From Sphingobium sp. JS3065 (GTDB taxonomy: Bacteria > Pseudomonadota > Alphaproteobacteria > Sphingomonadales > Sphingomonadaceae), in NCBI RefSeq assembly GCF_026427355.1, contig NZ_CP102664.1, forward strand, positions 2,046,001 to 2,110,000: a DNA stretch of 64,000 nt, written 5' to 3'. Every line of letters starts with the position of its first letter. The first letter of the stretch is position 1. The notes beneath the pieces were generated by a model. It was not told the DNA's origin and did no database searches. It saw only the letters and a program-made list of their open reading frames with translations. Shown here piece by piece: positions 8,805-17,805 of the stretch. The position numbers and the translations under genes were made by a program.

Positions 8805-10192
8805 GGGCCAGCGCATCCTCCATCACGCCCGCGCCCCACCCGTCCGATGGCGATCACGGCATTTCTCTCCGCGAAGCGACCCGCGTCTGGGCGCGGATCG
8901 CCGCGCTCAGTTTCGGCGGCCCGGCGGGGCAGATCGCCGTGATGCACCGGCTGCTGGTCGAGGAAAAGCGCTGGATCGGGGAAGAACGATTCCTCCACGC
9001 GCTCAATTATTGCATGCTGCTGCCGGGACCGGAGGCGCAGCAACTGGCCATCTATATCGGTTGGCTGCTGCACAAGACCAGAGGCGGGCTGATCGCGGGC
9101 ATATTGTTCGTGCTGCCCGGCTTCTTCGCTATATTGGGCCTCAGCTATATCTATGTCCTGCTGGGCCATGCGCCACTTATCGAAGGGCTGTTCTTCGGCC
9201 TGAAGGCGGCGGTGCTGGCCATCGTGATTCAGGCGGTGGTCCGGGTTGGATCCCGGGCGCTGAAGAATAATGTCATGCGCGGAATCGCCGTCGCCGCCTT
9301 CGTGGCGATCTTCTTCCTCGGCGCGCCCTTCCCGCTGATCATCCTGACGGCGGGCCTGGGCGGCTTCATCGGCGGGCGCAGCGGCCTTATGGCGTTCCAG
9401 GGCGGCGGAGGCCATGGTCCGGGGAGCGGCAATGTCGTCCATGACCGCGACACCGCATTGGGTGAGCAATTGCCCGAACATGCCCGCCCCCATCCGGGCT
9501 GGTCGTTGCGCATATCGGCGATATTGCTGCTGCTGTGGCTGGGGCCGGTGCTGGCGTTGTTCCTGGCCCTGGGACCGGACAATGTGTTCACCCATATCGC
9601 CGGCTTCTTCAGCCAGATGGCGGTCGTCACCTTCGGCGGCGCCTATGCGGTGCTTGCCTATGTCGCGCAGGAGGCAGTCGGCACCTTCGGCTGGCTGCGG
9701 CCCGGCGAAATGCTCGACGGCCTGGGCATGGCGGAAACGACGCCGGGGCCGCTGATCATGGTGACGCAGTTCGTGGGATTCCTGGCCGCCTTTCGCGATT
9801 CCGGGGTGCTGCACCCGCTGGTCGCCGCGACGCTGGGCGCAATCCTCACCACCTGGGTCACGTTCGTCCCCTGCTTCCTCTGGATCTTCGCGGGCGCGCC
9901 CTTCATCGAGCGGTTGCGCGGCAATCCGGCGCTTTCGGCGGCGCTGACCGCGATCACCGCCGCAGTCGTCGGCGTGATCCTCAATCTCGCAATCTGGTTC
10001 GCTATCCACACCCTGTTCGCGCAGGTCCGGCGGATCGGCGGAGTCGACCTGCCGCTGCTGTCGAGCGTCAATATCCCCGCCCTGCTGCTGTCGACCGGCG
10101 CGATGATCGCCATATTCCGGTTCGGGATCGGCGTGCTGCCGGTGCTGGGCGCGTGCGCAACCCTGGGCGCCGCCTATATCCTGATCGCTTGA
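8801..10192 (+). CDS. chrA: Chromate efflux transporter ChrA (long, two-domain)
   Basis: Inner-membrane chromate/sulfate antiporter of the CHR superfamily, 463 residues. It has the duplicated architecture: a first CHR repeat (LSFGGPAGQIAVMHR, then LNYCMLLPGPEAQQLAIYIG) and a second repeat (VTFGGAYAVLAYVAQEAVG, then GMAETTPGPLIMVTQFVGF). About ten to twelve hydrophobic segments are visible. The central loop (about 190-230) is rich in Gly and His. The gene starts inside the last codons of chrB and ends 73 bases before htpG. The pair forms a compact resistance operon with no transposon sequence beside it. Confidence 0.93.
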   Translation: MRASASSITPAPHPSDGDHGISLREATRVWARIAALSFGGPAGQIAVMHRLLVEEKRWIGEERFLHALNYCMLLPGPEAQQLAIYIGWLLHKTRGGLIAGILFVLPGFFAILGLSYIYVLLGHAPLIEGLFFGLKAAVLAIVIQAVVRVGSRALKNNVMRGIAVAAFVAIFFLGAPFPLIILTAGLGGFIGGRSGLMAFQGGGGHGPGSGNVVHDRDTALGEQLPEHARPHPGWSLRISAILLLLWLGPVLALFLALGPDNVFTHIAGFFSQMAVVTFGGAYAVLAYVAQEAVGTFGWLRPGEMLDGLGMAETTPGPLIMVTQFVGFLAAFRDSGVLHPLVAATLGAILTTWVTFVPCFLWIFAGAPFIERLRGNPALSAALTAITAAVVGVILNLAIWFAIHTLFAQVRRIGGVDLPLLSSVNIPALLLSTGAMIAIFRFGIGVLPVLGACATLGAAYILIA

Positions 10193-10265
10193 GGGGGCTT
10201 GAAAGCCGTCCCCGCTCCCGCCATCTGACGGTTCGTTTTCAATGGGGAGAGTTTTCGTTACCGCC

Positions 10266-12143
10266 ATGACCACCGGCACTGCACCCGAAACCCGTTCCTT
10301 CGAGGCCGACGTCGCCCGGCTGCTGCACATGATGGTGCACTCCGTCTATTCGGATAAGGACGTCTTCCTGCGCGAGTTGATCTCGAACGCAGCCGACGCC
10401 TGCGAGAAGCTGCGCTACGAATTGCTGAGCGATCCCGCGCTCGCGGGCGACGACGGCCAGCCGCGCATCACCGTCACGCTCAACCCCGAGGCCCGCCAGT
10501 TGATCGTCGAGGATAACGGCATCGGCATGAGCGAGGTCGAACTGGCCGAGGCGCTCGGCACCATCGCCCGATCCGGCACCCGCGCCTTCATGGAACGGGT
10601 CACGGCGGCGAAAGAAGGTGAAGGCGCGCAACTGATCGGCCAGTTCGGCGTCGGTTTCTATTCCGCCTTCATGGTCGCGGACAAGGTCGACGTCTTCTCC
10701 CGCCGGGCCGGGGCGGATACCGCCGCGCACTGGGCGTCGGAGGGTCTGGGCAGCTACACCATCCAGCTAGTCGACCCGGCCCAGGCCCCCGCACGCGGCA
10801 CCCGCATCGTCCTGCACCTGAAGGAAGACGCCGCCAGCTATACCGAACAATTCACCACCCAGCGCATCGTCACCGCGCAGTCCGGTCATGTCCCGGTCCC
10901 CATCTTCCTCAAGGAAAAGCCGGATGCGGAGGAAAAGCAGATCGCGGACGGCGCGGCGCTCTGGACCCGCCCGAAATCGGATATCACGGCGGAGGAATAT
11001 ACCGATTTCTATCGCAGCACCGCCGGCCAGTTCGACGAACCCGCGCTGACGCTGCATTATCGCGCCGAGGGGCTGCACGAATATTCGGTCCTCGCCTTCC
11101 TGCCCTCCATGCGCCCGTTCGACCTGTTCGACCCGGATCGCGCAGGCCGGATGAAGCTCTATGTCCGCCGCGTCTTCATCACCGACGAAGCGCAGATATT
11201 GCCGCGCTATCTGCGTTTCGTGCGCGGGCTGGTCGACAGCAACGATCTGCCGCTCAACGTCTCGCGGGAGATGATCCAGGAAAGCCCGGTCCTGGCCGCC
11301 ATTCAGAAGGGCGTCGCCAACCGCATCCTCTCCGAACTCGACAAGCTGGCCGAGAAGGATGGGGATGCCTATCTCAAATTCTGGGACAATTTCGGCGCGG
11401 TGCTGAAGGAAGGCCTGTACGAGGATTTCGCCCGGCGGGAGGCGCTGCTCGGCCTCGCCCGCTTCAAATCCACGGCTGGCGGCGAAGATTGGCGTTCGCT
11501 CAAACAATATGTCGAAGCGATCAAAGACAATCAGACCGCCATCTACTACGCCACCGGCCCCGATCTCGACCGCCTCGCCTCCTCCCCGCAACTGGAGGGG
11601 TTCCGCGCCCGCGGCATCGAAGTGCTGCTGCTCACCGATCAGGTCGACAGCTTCTGGGTCACGGCCGGGGTCGACTATCAGGGCAAGCCGTTCAAGTCGG
11701 TGACGCAGGGTCTGGCCGACCTGAGCCTGATCCCGCTGGCGGAGGGCGAAGCGCCCGCCGCGCAGGCATCGGCGGAGGTCGACGGCTTCATCGCCTATGT
11801 GAAGACTGTGCTGGGCGAGGAAGTGTCCGACGTCCGCGCATCGGAACGGTTGACGGAAAGCGCAGTCTGCCTGGTCGCGCCCGACAATGCGATGGACCGC
11901 CAGCTTGAAAAGCTGCTGGCCGGGGCCGGACGGATCGACAGTGCGGCCAGGCCAGTGCTGGAGATCAATCCCCGCCACGATCTGATCGCAAAACTCGGCG
12001 CGCTGACCGAGGACAGCGACTTGCGCGAGGATGCCGCCCGCCTGCTGCTGGACGAAGCCCGCATCGCGGATGGCGAGCTTCCCGCCGACCCTCGCGCCTT
12101 TTCCGCCCGCCTCGCCCGCATGATCGGTGGCGCAATCCGGTGA
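10266..12143 (+). CDS. htpG: Molecular chaperone HtpG (Hsp90 family)
   Basis: Cytosolic ATP-dependent Hsp90-type chaperone, 625 residues from the chosen start. N-terminal GHKL ATPase motifs are present: RELISNAADACEKLR with the catalytic Glu and Asn, VEDNGIGMS, and GTIARSGTRAFM. The middle domain includes LRFVRGLVDSNDLPLNVSRE with the conserved Arg. The ATG at 10266 is preferred over the in-frame ATG at 10242 because GGGGAGAG lies upstream of it and family members begin with the equivalent of ETRSFEADV. The gene stands alone between chrA and a reductase; no heat-shock promoter was identified. Confidence 0.96.
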   Translation: MTTGTAPETRSFEADVARLLHMMVHSVYSDKDVFLRELISNAADACEKLRYELLSDPALAGDDGQPRITVTLNPEARQLIVEDNGIGMSEVELAEALGTIARSGTRAFMERVTAAKEGEGAQLIGQFGVGFYSAFMVADKVDVFSRRAGADTAAHWASEGLGSYTIQLVDPAQAPARGTRIVLHLKEDAASYTEQFTTQRIVTAQSGHVPVPIFLKEKPDAEEKQIADGAALWTRPKSDITAEEYTDFYRSTAGQFDEPALTLHYRAEGLHEYSVLAFLPSMRPFDLFDPDRAGRMKLYVRRVFITDEAQILPRYLRFVRGLVDSNDLPLNVSREMIQESPVLAAIQKGVANRILSELDKLAEKDGDAYLKFWDNFGAVLKEGLYEDFARREALLGLARFKSTAGGEDWRSLKQYVEAIKDNQTAIYYATGPDLDRLASSPQLEGFRARGIEVLLLTDQVDSFWVTAGVDYQGKPFKSVTQGLADLSLIPLAEGEAPAAQASAEVDGFIAYVKTVLGEEVSDVRASERLTESAVCLVAPDNAMDRQLEKLLAGAGRIDSAARPVLEINPRHDLIAKLGALTEDSDLREDAARLLLDEARIADGELPADPRAFSARLARMIGGAIR

Positions 12144-12225
12144 TGGCGAGCGACAATCCGCTTGCCAGTCCCGCGAAAGCGCGCCAATCACCCGGCAACA
12201 GGAAAAATGAGAGGATAGCGCGTCG

Positions 12226-13452
12226 ATGAGCTATTATGACGTTCTGATCGTGGGCGCCGGACATGCCGGGGCGCAGGCGGGCATTTCGCTGCGCCAGCTC
12301 GGTTTCGAAGGCTCGGTCGCGATGGTGGGCGATGAAAAGGATCCGCCCTATGAACGCCCGCCCCTCTCCAAGGAATATTTCGCGGGCGACAAGAGCTTCG
12401 ACCGCATCCTGATCCGCCCGGCCAGCTTCTGGGAAGAGCGCAAGATCGACATGCTGCTCGGCCTGCGCGTGAAGTCGGTCGACCCGGTGGGCAAATTCGT
12501 GACCGCGGGCGACCGGGAGATCGGCTATGGCAAGCTGATCTGGGCGACCGGCGGTTCCCCGCGCATGCTGACCTGCACCGGCGCCGATGCCTCCGGCGTC
12601 CACGCGGTGCGCCGCCGCGACGATGTCGACGCCATGATCGCGAAGATCGACCGGATCAATCATGTGACGGTCATCGGCGGCGGCTATATCGGGTTGGAAG
12701 CGGCTGCCGTCCTTTCGAAATTCGGCAAGAAGGTCGTGCTTCTGGAAGCGCTGGACCGCGTGCTGGCCCGCGTGGCGGGCGAGGAATTGTCGCGCTTCTA
12801 CGAGGCGGAACATCGCGCCCATGGCGTCGACCTGCGCACCGGCGCGCGCATGGACTGCATCGAAGTGACCGACGGGAAGGCGACCGCCGTGCTGATGCAA
12901 GACGGCGAACGGATCGAAACCGACATGGTGATCGTCGGCATCGGCATCATCCCCGAAACCGGGCCGCTGATCGCGGCAGGCGCGGCGGGCGGCAACGGCG
13001 TGGACGTGGACGAATATTGCCGCACCAGCCTGCCCGACATCTATGCGGTGGGCGATTGCGCCGCCCATGCGAACAGCTTCGCACGCGGCGCGCAGATCCG
13101 TCTGGAGTCCGTGCAGAACGCCAATGACCAGGCGAAGACCGCCGTCAACCACATCATGGGCAAGGAAGAAGCCTATCATGCCGTGCCCTGGTTCTGGTCT
13201 AATCAATATGATCTGAAGCTCCAGACCGTGGGCCTTTCGACCGGCCACGACCAGACGATCCTGCGCGGCGATCCGGCCACTCGCAGCTTTTCCGTCCTGT
13301 ACCTCAAGGGCGGCAAGCTGATCGCGCTCGACTGCGTCAATGCGGTCAAGGATTATGTGCAGGGCCGCGCCCATGTCATTTCCGGCGCAGTACTGGATCA
13401 GGCGCAGTTGGCCGACGCAACCGTCCCCCTCAAGGAAGTCGGCCTCGCCTGA
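12226..13452 (+). CDS. FAD/NAD(P)-dependent ferredoxin (rubredoxin) reductase
   Basis: Flavoprotein of 408 residues of the ferredoxin reductase type that passes electrons from NAD(P)H to a small iron-sulfur protein, typically for oxygenases or cytochrome P450s. The FAD-binding motif [10 protein letters not shown] is at residue 8, the NAD(P)-binding motif [12 protein letters not shown] near 147, and the second FAD motif (YAVGDCA) near 275; a Reductase_C-type domain ends the protein. No ferredoxin or oxygenase gene is adjacent, so the partner is unknown. AGAGGA precedes the ATG. Confidence 0.9.
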   Translation: MSYYDVLIVGAGHAGAQAGISLRQLGFEGSVAMVGDEKDPPYERPPLSKEYFAGDKSFDRILIRPASFWEERKIDMLLGLRVKSVDPVGKFVTAGDREIGYGKLIWATGGSPRMLTCTGADASGVHAVRRRDDVDAMIAKIDRINHVTVIGGGYIGLEAAAVLSKFGKKVVLLEALDRVLARVAGEELSRFYEAEHRAHGVDLRTGARMDCIEVTDGKATAVLMQDGERIETDMVIVGIGIIPETGPLIAAGAAGGNGVDVDEYCRTSLPDIYAVGDCAAHANSFARGAQIRLESVQNANDQAKTAVNHIMGKEEAYHAVPWFWSNQYDLKLQTVGLSTGHDQTILRGDPATRSFSVLYLKGGKLIALDCVNAVKDYVQGRAHVISGAVLDQAQLADATVPLKEVGLA

Positions 13453-13469
13453 GAGATGCCTGGACAATG

Positions 13470-13502
13470 GATGAAGGTCAGCCCCGAAAGCTGGCCTTCA
13501 TC
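13470..13502. terminator. Hairpin between convergent reductase and 2H phosphoesterase genes
   Basis: GATGAAGGTCAGC and GCTGGCCTTCATC form a 13-base-pair stem with one mismatch. It overlaps the stop codon of the minus-strand gene and lies 17 bases past the plus-strand gene. No strong U-run; possible shared transcription end. Confidence 0.4.
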
Positions 13503-13996
13503 GCCAATTCCCAGGGACCACCGCGATAATGCCAGGCCGCAAGGCCAGCGATGACAAGCGGCCTTGCACGGAAATCCCGCCGCAATTCGGCCACCAGCAT
13601 CTTCGCCTCTGCTGGCTCGGCTTTGTTCTGCACCGTGATATGGAAGCGTGGGCTCCCCTGATCCTGCGGCGTCAGCAAGCCAGCAAAAGCATCCGCCAGT
13701 TCATCGCGCATCGCCATCAGTTCGGGACTTTCCACCCGATATGCGACCCCTCTTCCCAACGACATCACCTCCGTCAGCCTGGCGCCAGGCGACGGACCCG
13801 CGCAAAGTCCCTTCAATCGCCACGCCACTTCCTCCAGGGCCGAGGGCGGCAGATGATGGAACAGCGTGATATGCGCTGGCACCAGATTGCGCCCGGCCGG
13901 AAAATGCGCGCGGCGCAGGCCGTCGGCCCAGGCGAAATCCGCCGCCCCTATCAAAGCCGTCACGATGATCGGCGCCGCCAAAGCTTCATCCGTCAA
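13478..13996 (-). CDS. 2'-5' RNA ligase family (2H phosphoesterase) protein
   Basis: Two-histidine phosphoesterase superfamily protein. The two H-x-T/S signatures are visible as HITLF (with HHLP after it) and HITVQNK, the hallmark of enzymes acting on 2'-5' or cyclic phosphodiesters in RNA. I chose a TTG start at 13996 because AAGGAG lies ten bases upstream; the reading frame continues to another TTG at 14029 but without a ribosome site. This gives about 172 residues. A second 2H protein (ThpR) lies at 51202-51777. The substrate of this one is unknown. Confidence 0.8.
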   Translation of the reverse strand: MTDEALAAPIIVTALIGAADFAWADGLRRAHFPAGRNLVPAHITLFHHLPPSALEEVAWRLKGLCAGPSPGARLTEVMSLGRGVAYRVESPELMAMRDELADAFAGLLTPQDQGSPRFHITVQNKAEPAEAKMLVAELRRDFRARPLVIAGLAAWHYRGGPWELAMKASFRG

Positions 13997-14086
13997 AAGC
14001 CGACATCTCCTTTCGCAAAATTCCCTCAACCGCTATGATCTACCCCGCGGTCCCGGCAGGCAGGCCGCCGACAGAGGGGAACAGCC

Positions 14087-14506
14087 ATGACCGCTCCACG
14101 ATCCTTTCGAGCCATCGGAATCCTTTTGCTGCTCTGGAACCTGTTGGGGGTGGCCGCTTTCATCATGCAATATAGCGCCGATCTCGACCGATTGGCGAAA
14201 ACCGATCCTTATACCGCCAGGATTTTCGCGGCCATGCCCGGCTGGGTCTGGGCGACCTATGCGGTGGCGGTCGGCGCGGGCGCGCTGGGTGCGATCCTGC
14301 TGCTGCTCCACAAGGCCGCCGCCGCGCCCCTGTTCCTGCTCTCGATCATCGCGGTGATCGTGCAGTTCGGCTACAACTTCCTCTACACCGACCTACTGGC
14401 GGTCAAAGGCCCCACCGCCGCGATCTTCCCGGCCGTGATCCTGATCATCGCCATCTTCCAATGGCGCTATGCGAGCCGCCTGATCGCAAAGGGCATCCTC
14501 CGCTGA
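14087..14506 (+). CDS. Four-helix integral membrane protein, function unknown
   Basis: 139 residues with four hydrophobic segments, about 10-28, 52-74, 80-100 and 110-128; loops are short. Between segments one and two lies a polar stretch (QYSADLDRLAKTDPYTARIF). I do not recognise a catalytic motif; the size and layout recall small DoxX-like or sugar-transporter-like membrane proteins. GAGGGGAAC precedes the ATG. It is monocistronic and followed by a strong bidirectional terminator. Confidence 0.75.
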   Translation: MTAPRSFRAIGILLLLWNLLGVAAFIMQYSADLDRLAKTDPYTARIFAAMPGWVWATYAVAVGAGALGAILLLLHKAAAAPLFLLSIIAVIVQFGYNFLYTDLLAVKGPTAAIFPAVILIIAIFQWRYASRLIAKGILR

Positions 14507-14536
14507 CCCGATCCAATCCAGGCCATAGGCTGGCCC

Positions 14537-14577
14537 AAAAAAAGGGCCGCTGCGACAATCCGCACCGGCCCTTTTTT
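14537..14577. terminator. Bidirectional intrinsic terminator
   Basis: AAAAAAGGGCCG and CGGCCCTTTTTT pair around a 16-base interior. The A and T tracts make it work in both directions, ending the membrane-protein gene from the left and the F0 ATP synthase operon from the right. Confidence 0.85.
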
Positions 14578-14596
14578 CCAAAGCTTCAAACAGGCT

Positions 14597-15211
14597 TCAA
14601 ACGCTGGGTCCAAGCCCCTTGATCGCGTCATCAACCAGCAGCTTGTCGGCCTTCGCATCATGCCCCTGCGCGATCAGCGACGCGGCGGCGCTGGTAGCGG
14701 CGTTCACCGCCCTGGCGCGGATGCCCGCGATCGCGGTGCGCTCCGCAGCGCCGATCTTGTCCTCCGCCATCTTCTGACGGCGCGCGATCAAAGCGGTCGC
14801 ATTGGCCTTCGCATCTTCCAACAGCGTAGCGGCCTCCTGTTCGGCCGATTTGCGCATGGCGTCGGCCTCTCCAGCCGCCGAGGCCAGCTTGACTTCATAT
14901 TCCGCCTTCAGCGCTTCCGCTTCAGCCCGCAGCTTGGAAGCTTCCTCCAACTGCGCCTTGATCTGAGCGATGCGGCTGTCCAGCGCCCCGCCGATCAGGC
15001 CGGGCACCTTCTTGAATATAAGGATCAGGATGAACACCGCCATCGCCAGGCTGACCCAGGCCGTGGCATCCATGCCGACCGCCTTGGGATCGCTGTGCGG
15101 CGCGACGCCTTCATGGGCAACGGTGCCGACCGGCTCCATCCCCTCCGAATGGATCGCCTCGTTCAGATGCGGAACTTCCGCCTCACTATGCTGTGCTGCT
15201 GCCTCAGCCAT
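14597..15211 (-). CDS. atpF: F0F1 ATP synthase subunit b
   Basis: Peripheral-stalk subunit b of the ATP synthase, 204 residues, linking the membrane sector to F1. An unusual N-terminal extension of about 45 residues rich in Glu and His precedes the single membrane span (TAWVSLAMAVFILILIFKK, about 49-67). The rest is a long Ala/Glu/Lys-rich helix that should form the dimeric coiled coil with b'. Its ATG overlaps the end of the b' gene by eight bases. It is the last gene of the atpI-B-E-b'-b operon. Confidence 0.93.
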   Translation of the reverse strand: MAEAAAQHSEAEVPHLNEAIHSEGMEPVGTVAHEGVAPHSDPKAVGMDATAWVSLAMAVFILILIFKKVPGLIGGALDSRIAQIKAQLEEASKLRAEAEALKAEYEVKLASAAGEADAMRKSAEQEAATLLEDAKANATALIARRQKMAEDKIGAAERTAIAGIRARAVNAATSAAASLIAQGHDAKADKLLVDDAIKGLGPSV

Positions 15212-15698
15212 GGGCCAGTGCCGCCTTTACTGCGTTGCGGGCTGCGTCGTCCGACGCATCCACGCCGGAAATACGAACCACCATGTCGCGCGCTGCGTCA
15301 GCGGCAACGGTTTCAATCTCTGCCATGGCTGCGTCGGTGGCAGCCTTGATGCGGGCTTCGGCCGCGCCGATCTGGCCTGCGATCTCCGCGTCTGCGGCCG
15401 CAAGCTTGACTTCGGAGGCCTTGGCCGCTTCCGCCTTCGCCTTTGCCAGCATGGCCTGAGCGGCCCCACGGCTTTCGGCGTCGCGGACCCGATAGTCCGC
15501 CTCCGCTTCATCGGCGCGGGCGAAGGCCGCCTTGGCGGCATCCAGGTCTCCGGTGATCTTCGCGTCGCGCGCGTCGGCCGTCGCCTGAACCTTGGGCACC
15601 ATGCCCAGGCCGACGACGAAGAAAACGAAGCCGAAGGTCAACAGCAGCCAGAAAATCTGCGATGAATAGGTTTCGGCAATTTGCGCGATTTGAGGCAT
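15204..15698 (-). CDS. F0F1 ATP synthase subunit b'
   Basis: Second, divergent peripheral-stalk subunit (b'), typical of alphaproteobacteria and photosynthetic lineages, about 164 residues. The N-terminus (MPQIAQIAETYSSQIFWLLL) enters the membrane and is followed by a long charged alpha-helical region. The ATG at 15698 is preferred; the frame extends to a TTG at 15728 but homologues begin at MPQ. Order between subunits c and b is the standard one. Confidence 0.93.
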   Translation of the reverse strand: MPQIAQIAETYSSQIFWLLLTFGFVFFVVGLGMVPKVQATADARDAKITGDLDAAKAAFARADEAEADYRVRDAESRGAAQAMLAKAKAEAAKASEVKLAAADAEIAGQIGAAEARIKAATDAAMAEIETVAADAARDMVVRISGVDASDDAARNAVKAALAHG

Positions 15699-15784
15699 TT
15701 TCAGGTCCGTCCGATCAGGCGCGGTCAATCATAGGACGGGCATGGGAAGCCGCGAAGCCCCCCTGCCCGTCCCAAAGCGGCTTA

Positions 15785-16012
15785 TCAGGCCACGAACACC
15801 AGGATCATGGCGATAACGAACGCCAGCAGACCCAGAAGTTCCGCCGCAGCGAAACCGATGAACAGGCGGCCCTGCTGACCGTCGGCAGCGCCGGGGTTGC
15901 GCAGCGCGCCTTCCAGGAACGAGCTGAAGACGTTGCCCACACCGAGGGCGGCGATGCCCGCACCGATGGCGGCCAGGCCAGCACCGAGCAGCTTTGCGGC
16001 TTCTGCGTCCAT
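15785..16012 (-). CDS. atpE: F0F1 ATP synthase subunit c
   Basis: Proteolipid of the proton-driven rotor ring, 75 residues from the ATG at 16012, which has AGGGAG eight bases upstream. Two membrane helices flank the polar loop (RNPGAADGQQ). The proton-binding carboxylate is the Glu in FAAAELLGLLAFVIA in helix two. The frame extends to a TTG seven codons earlier, which is unlikely to be used. Confidence 0.96.
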   Translation of the reverse strand: MDAEAAKLLGAGLAAIGAGIAALGVGNVFSSFLEGALRNPGAADGQQGRLFIGFAAAELLGLLAFVIAMILVFVA

Positions 16013-16068
16013 GTCGTAAACTCCCTTTTCCAAACTCTAATCAAACGTGGGTGAAATAACGAAAAATC

Positions 16069-16854
16069 TTAGTGCAGGTTCTCGGCATCGTTGATGTAGA
16101 CCGAGGTCAGCAGCGCGAACACATAGGCCTGGATCACCGCCACCAGCACTTCCAGTGCGCTGATGCCGATCATCAGGATGAAGCTGGCGCTGCCGACGGT
16201 GAGGCCAAAGCCGACCCCGGCGTTCGATGCGTTGATGACGAAGCCCGCCAGCACCTTCAGCAGCACGTGACCGGCGGTCATCGCGACGAACAGTCGCAGG
16301 CCCAGGCTGAACGGACGCACCATGAACGAGATCAGCTCGATCGGGAAAATGACCGGGATCATCGGCAGCGGCGTACCGTGCGGCACGAACAGCGAGAAGA
16401 AGTGCAGGCCATGCTTGTAGAAGCCCACCGCCAGCACGATCGAAAAGCTCATGATCGCGAGCACGCCGGTCGCGGTGAAATGGCTGGTGAAGGTGAAGGG
16501 GTGCAGGCCGACCAGGCCCAGCGGCAGCAGGCCCAGCAGATTCGCCAGCAGGATGAACATGAACAGCGAGAAGACGTAAGGAATATATTTCTTGCCGCCC
16601 TCACCCACATTGGCGACCAGCAGGCTCTTGATGAAGCCGGTCATATATTCGACCGCCATCTGCCAGCGGCCGGGAACCAGTTCCCGCTTCATGCCGCCGA
16701 CGACGAAGATCCACAGCACCACGGCGGCGGCCACCATATAGAGCGCGCTGTTGGTGAAGGCGATGTTGAAGCCACCGATCGACAGATGGTCGGTACCGAA
16801 CAGCGGTTCGATCGCAAACTGGTGCATCGGATCGATTTTGCCGGATTCTGCCAC
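16069..16854 (-). CDS. atpB: F0F1 ATP synthase subunit a
   Basis: Stator channel subunit, 261 residues, carrying the two proton half-channels against the c ring. Several membrane helices are visible, and the essential arginine lies in the conserved helix SLGLRLFVAMTAGHVLLK. The C-terminal helix (VLVAVIQAYVFALLTSVYIND) is also conserved. It begins with GTG at 16854, with AGGGG six bases upstream. It precedes atpE. Confidence 0.95.
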   Translation of the reverse strand: MAESGKIDPMHQFAIEPLFGTDHLSIGGFNIAFTNSALYMVAAAVVLWIFVVGGMKRELVPGRWQMAVEYMTGFIKSLLVANVGEGGKKYIPYVFSLFMFILLANLLGLLPLGLVGLHPFTFTSHFTATGVLAIMSFSIVLAVGFYKHGLHFFSLFVPHGTPLPMIPVIFPIELISFMVRPFSLGLRLFVAMTAGHVLLKVLAGFVINASNAGVGFGLTVGSASFILMIGISALEVLVAVIQAYVFALLTSVYINDAENLH

Positions 16855-16894
16855 GCTGGACCCCTGTAACGCCTAATCTCAAGGACTATGACAA

Positions 16895-16920
16895 AAGCGT
16901 CCCTATTGGTCGGGACGCTT
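16895..16920 (-). promoter_or_regulatory. Hairpin overlapping the atpI stop codon
   Basis: AAGCGTCCC and GGGACGCTT form a nine-base-pair stem with an eight-base loop. On the minus strand it spans the last codons and stop of atpI and is followed by TTTTG, between atpI and atpB. It may attenuate readthrough or stabilise the transcript; this role is inferred. Confidence 0.45.
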
Positions 16921-17226
16921 CGTCGTCGTCAATCTGATGATGTTCCTGAACGCCGCCACGATCCCAAGACCGAGGAATGCCAACAGGAGCCACGGGGATG
17001 TCCGCAGAAAGTAGTCCAGAGTCCCACCAACCACGGCACCGCCAGCAAGACCGCCGATCAGTTCCGCGAGAACCCTGTTGCCCAGGCGGGAACCATCGTC
17101 CGCCTGTTGCACCTGTGTCCCCTGTCTGACCTTTTCGGCGTGTTCGGCCTGCGCGATCCGTTCCTCCAAAGAGGCGATCCGCGCATCTTCCCCCGCCGGG
17201 TCTTGCCCCGGTGCATCCGCCGCCAT
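16903..17226 (-). CDS. atpI: AtpZ/AtpI-family ATP synthase accessory protein
   Basis: Small membrane protein of 107 residues that in other bacteria helps assemble the c ring or magnesium supply of the ATP synthase. A charged N-terminal half (about 1-50) is followed by two hydrophobic helices (ELIGGLAGGAVVGGTLDYFL and WLLLAFLGLGIVAAFR). AAGGAT precedes the ATG. It heads the F0 operon; the F1 genes (delta, alpha, gamma, beta, epsilon) are not in this window, as is usual in alphaproteobacteria where the two operons are separate. Confidence 0.9.
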   Translation of the reverse strand: MAADAPGQDPAGEDARIASLEERIAQAEHAEKVRQGTQVQQADDGSRLGNRVLAELIGGLAGGAVVGGTLDYFLRTSPWLLLAFLGLGIVAAFRNIIRLTTTKRPDQ

Positions 17227-17403
17227 CGACCATCCTTTCCATCAGGGCTTCAAGACCCCACGTCAGGCGGCATGGCGGTTGCGGTTGCACCCGTCAAGGC
17301 GCGGCCCGTTTAGAAAGGGCTTTCGGGAGTGTCAACCGTCGTTGGACAGGAGAATTTCCCGTCCGAACGAAGCGGGGTCGAAAGTCCGCCAGCGCCGGGA
17401 AAA

Positions 17404-17805
17404 TCAGCCCGCCGTCGCGCAATAGCCCGGCAGGGCGATCGGTCCAGCGCCCTTGGTCTGCCATGCGCCAGCGCCGATGCGGTAGACCTGACCCGGCTTC
17501 ACACGGCTGCTGAGCGTCTGGCATCCGGTCGCCGCGGCGACATCCTGCACCGTCACGCCGCGCTTGCCGGCAAGGTCGGTATAGACTGCCCGGCGCTTGA
17601 TATTGATCGATTCGACCTCCTGCCGCACCGTGTCGCTCACCGACCCGGCGATGCCCAGATAGCCGTCAGCCTGCTCTCCAACCGAACCCGATGCCATGGC
17701 GGTGGCCACGGCGCCCGACTGCGCCCGCGCCGGAGAAGTCATGACCATCCCAGTCGTCAACGCAACCGCGGCGGTGGCGGCGATCATCAAAAATTTGCGT
17801 GTCAT
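17404..17805 (-). CDS. ydbL: YdbL-family (DUF1318) periplasmic protein
   Basis: Secreted protein of 133 residues with a clear signal peptide (MTRKFLMIAATAAVALTTGM, cleavage near ARA-QSG). The DUF1318 core is visible: VGEQADGYLGIAG, then RQEVESINIKRRAVYTDLA and VQDVAAATGCQTL. In E. coli YdbL modulates the YdbH-YnbE intermembrane bridge. Its ATG overlaps the ynbE stop (ATGA), and it is the last gene of ydbH-ynbE-ydbL. The C-terminal 30 residues with two Cys-containing loops (GCQTL, GYCATAG) could form a disulfide. Confidence 0.9.
   Translation of the reverse strand: MTRKFLMIAATAAVALTTGMVMTSPARAQSGAVATAMASGSVGEQADGYLGIAGSVSDTVRQEVESINIKRRAVYTDLAGKRGVTVQDVAAATGCQTLSSRVKPGQVYRIGAGAWQTKGAGPIALPGYCATAG

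Noticed and set aside
8768..10330. Minus-strand open frame of 520 codons across chrA
   Set aside because: Asp/Gln/Arg-rich shadow frame; chrA has clear membrane segments and CHR motifs.
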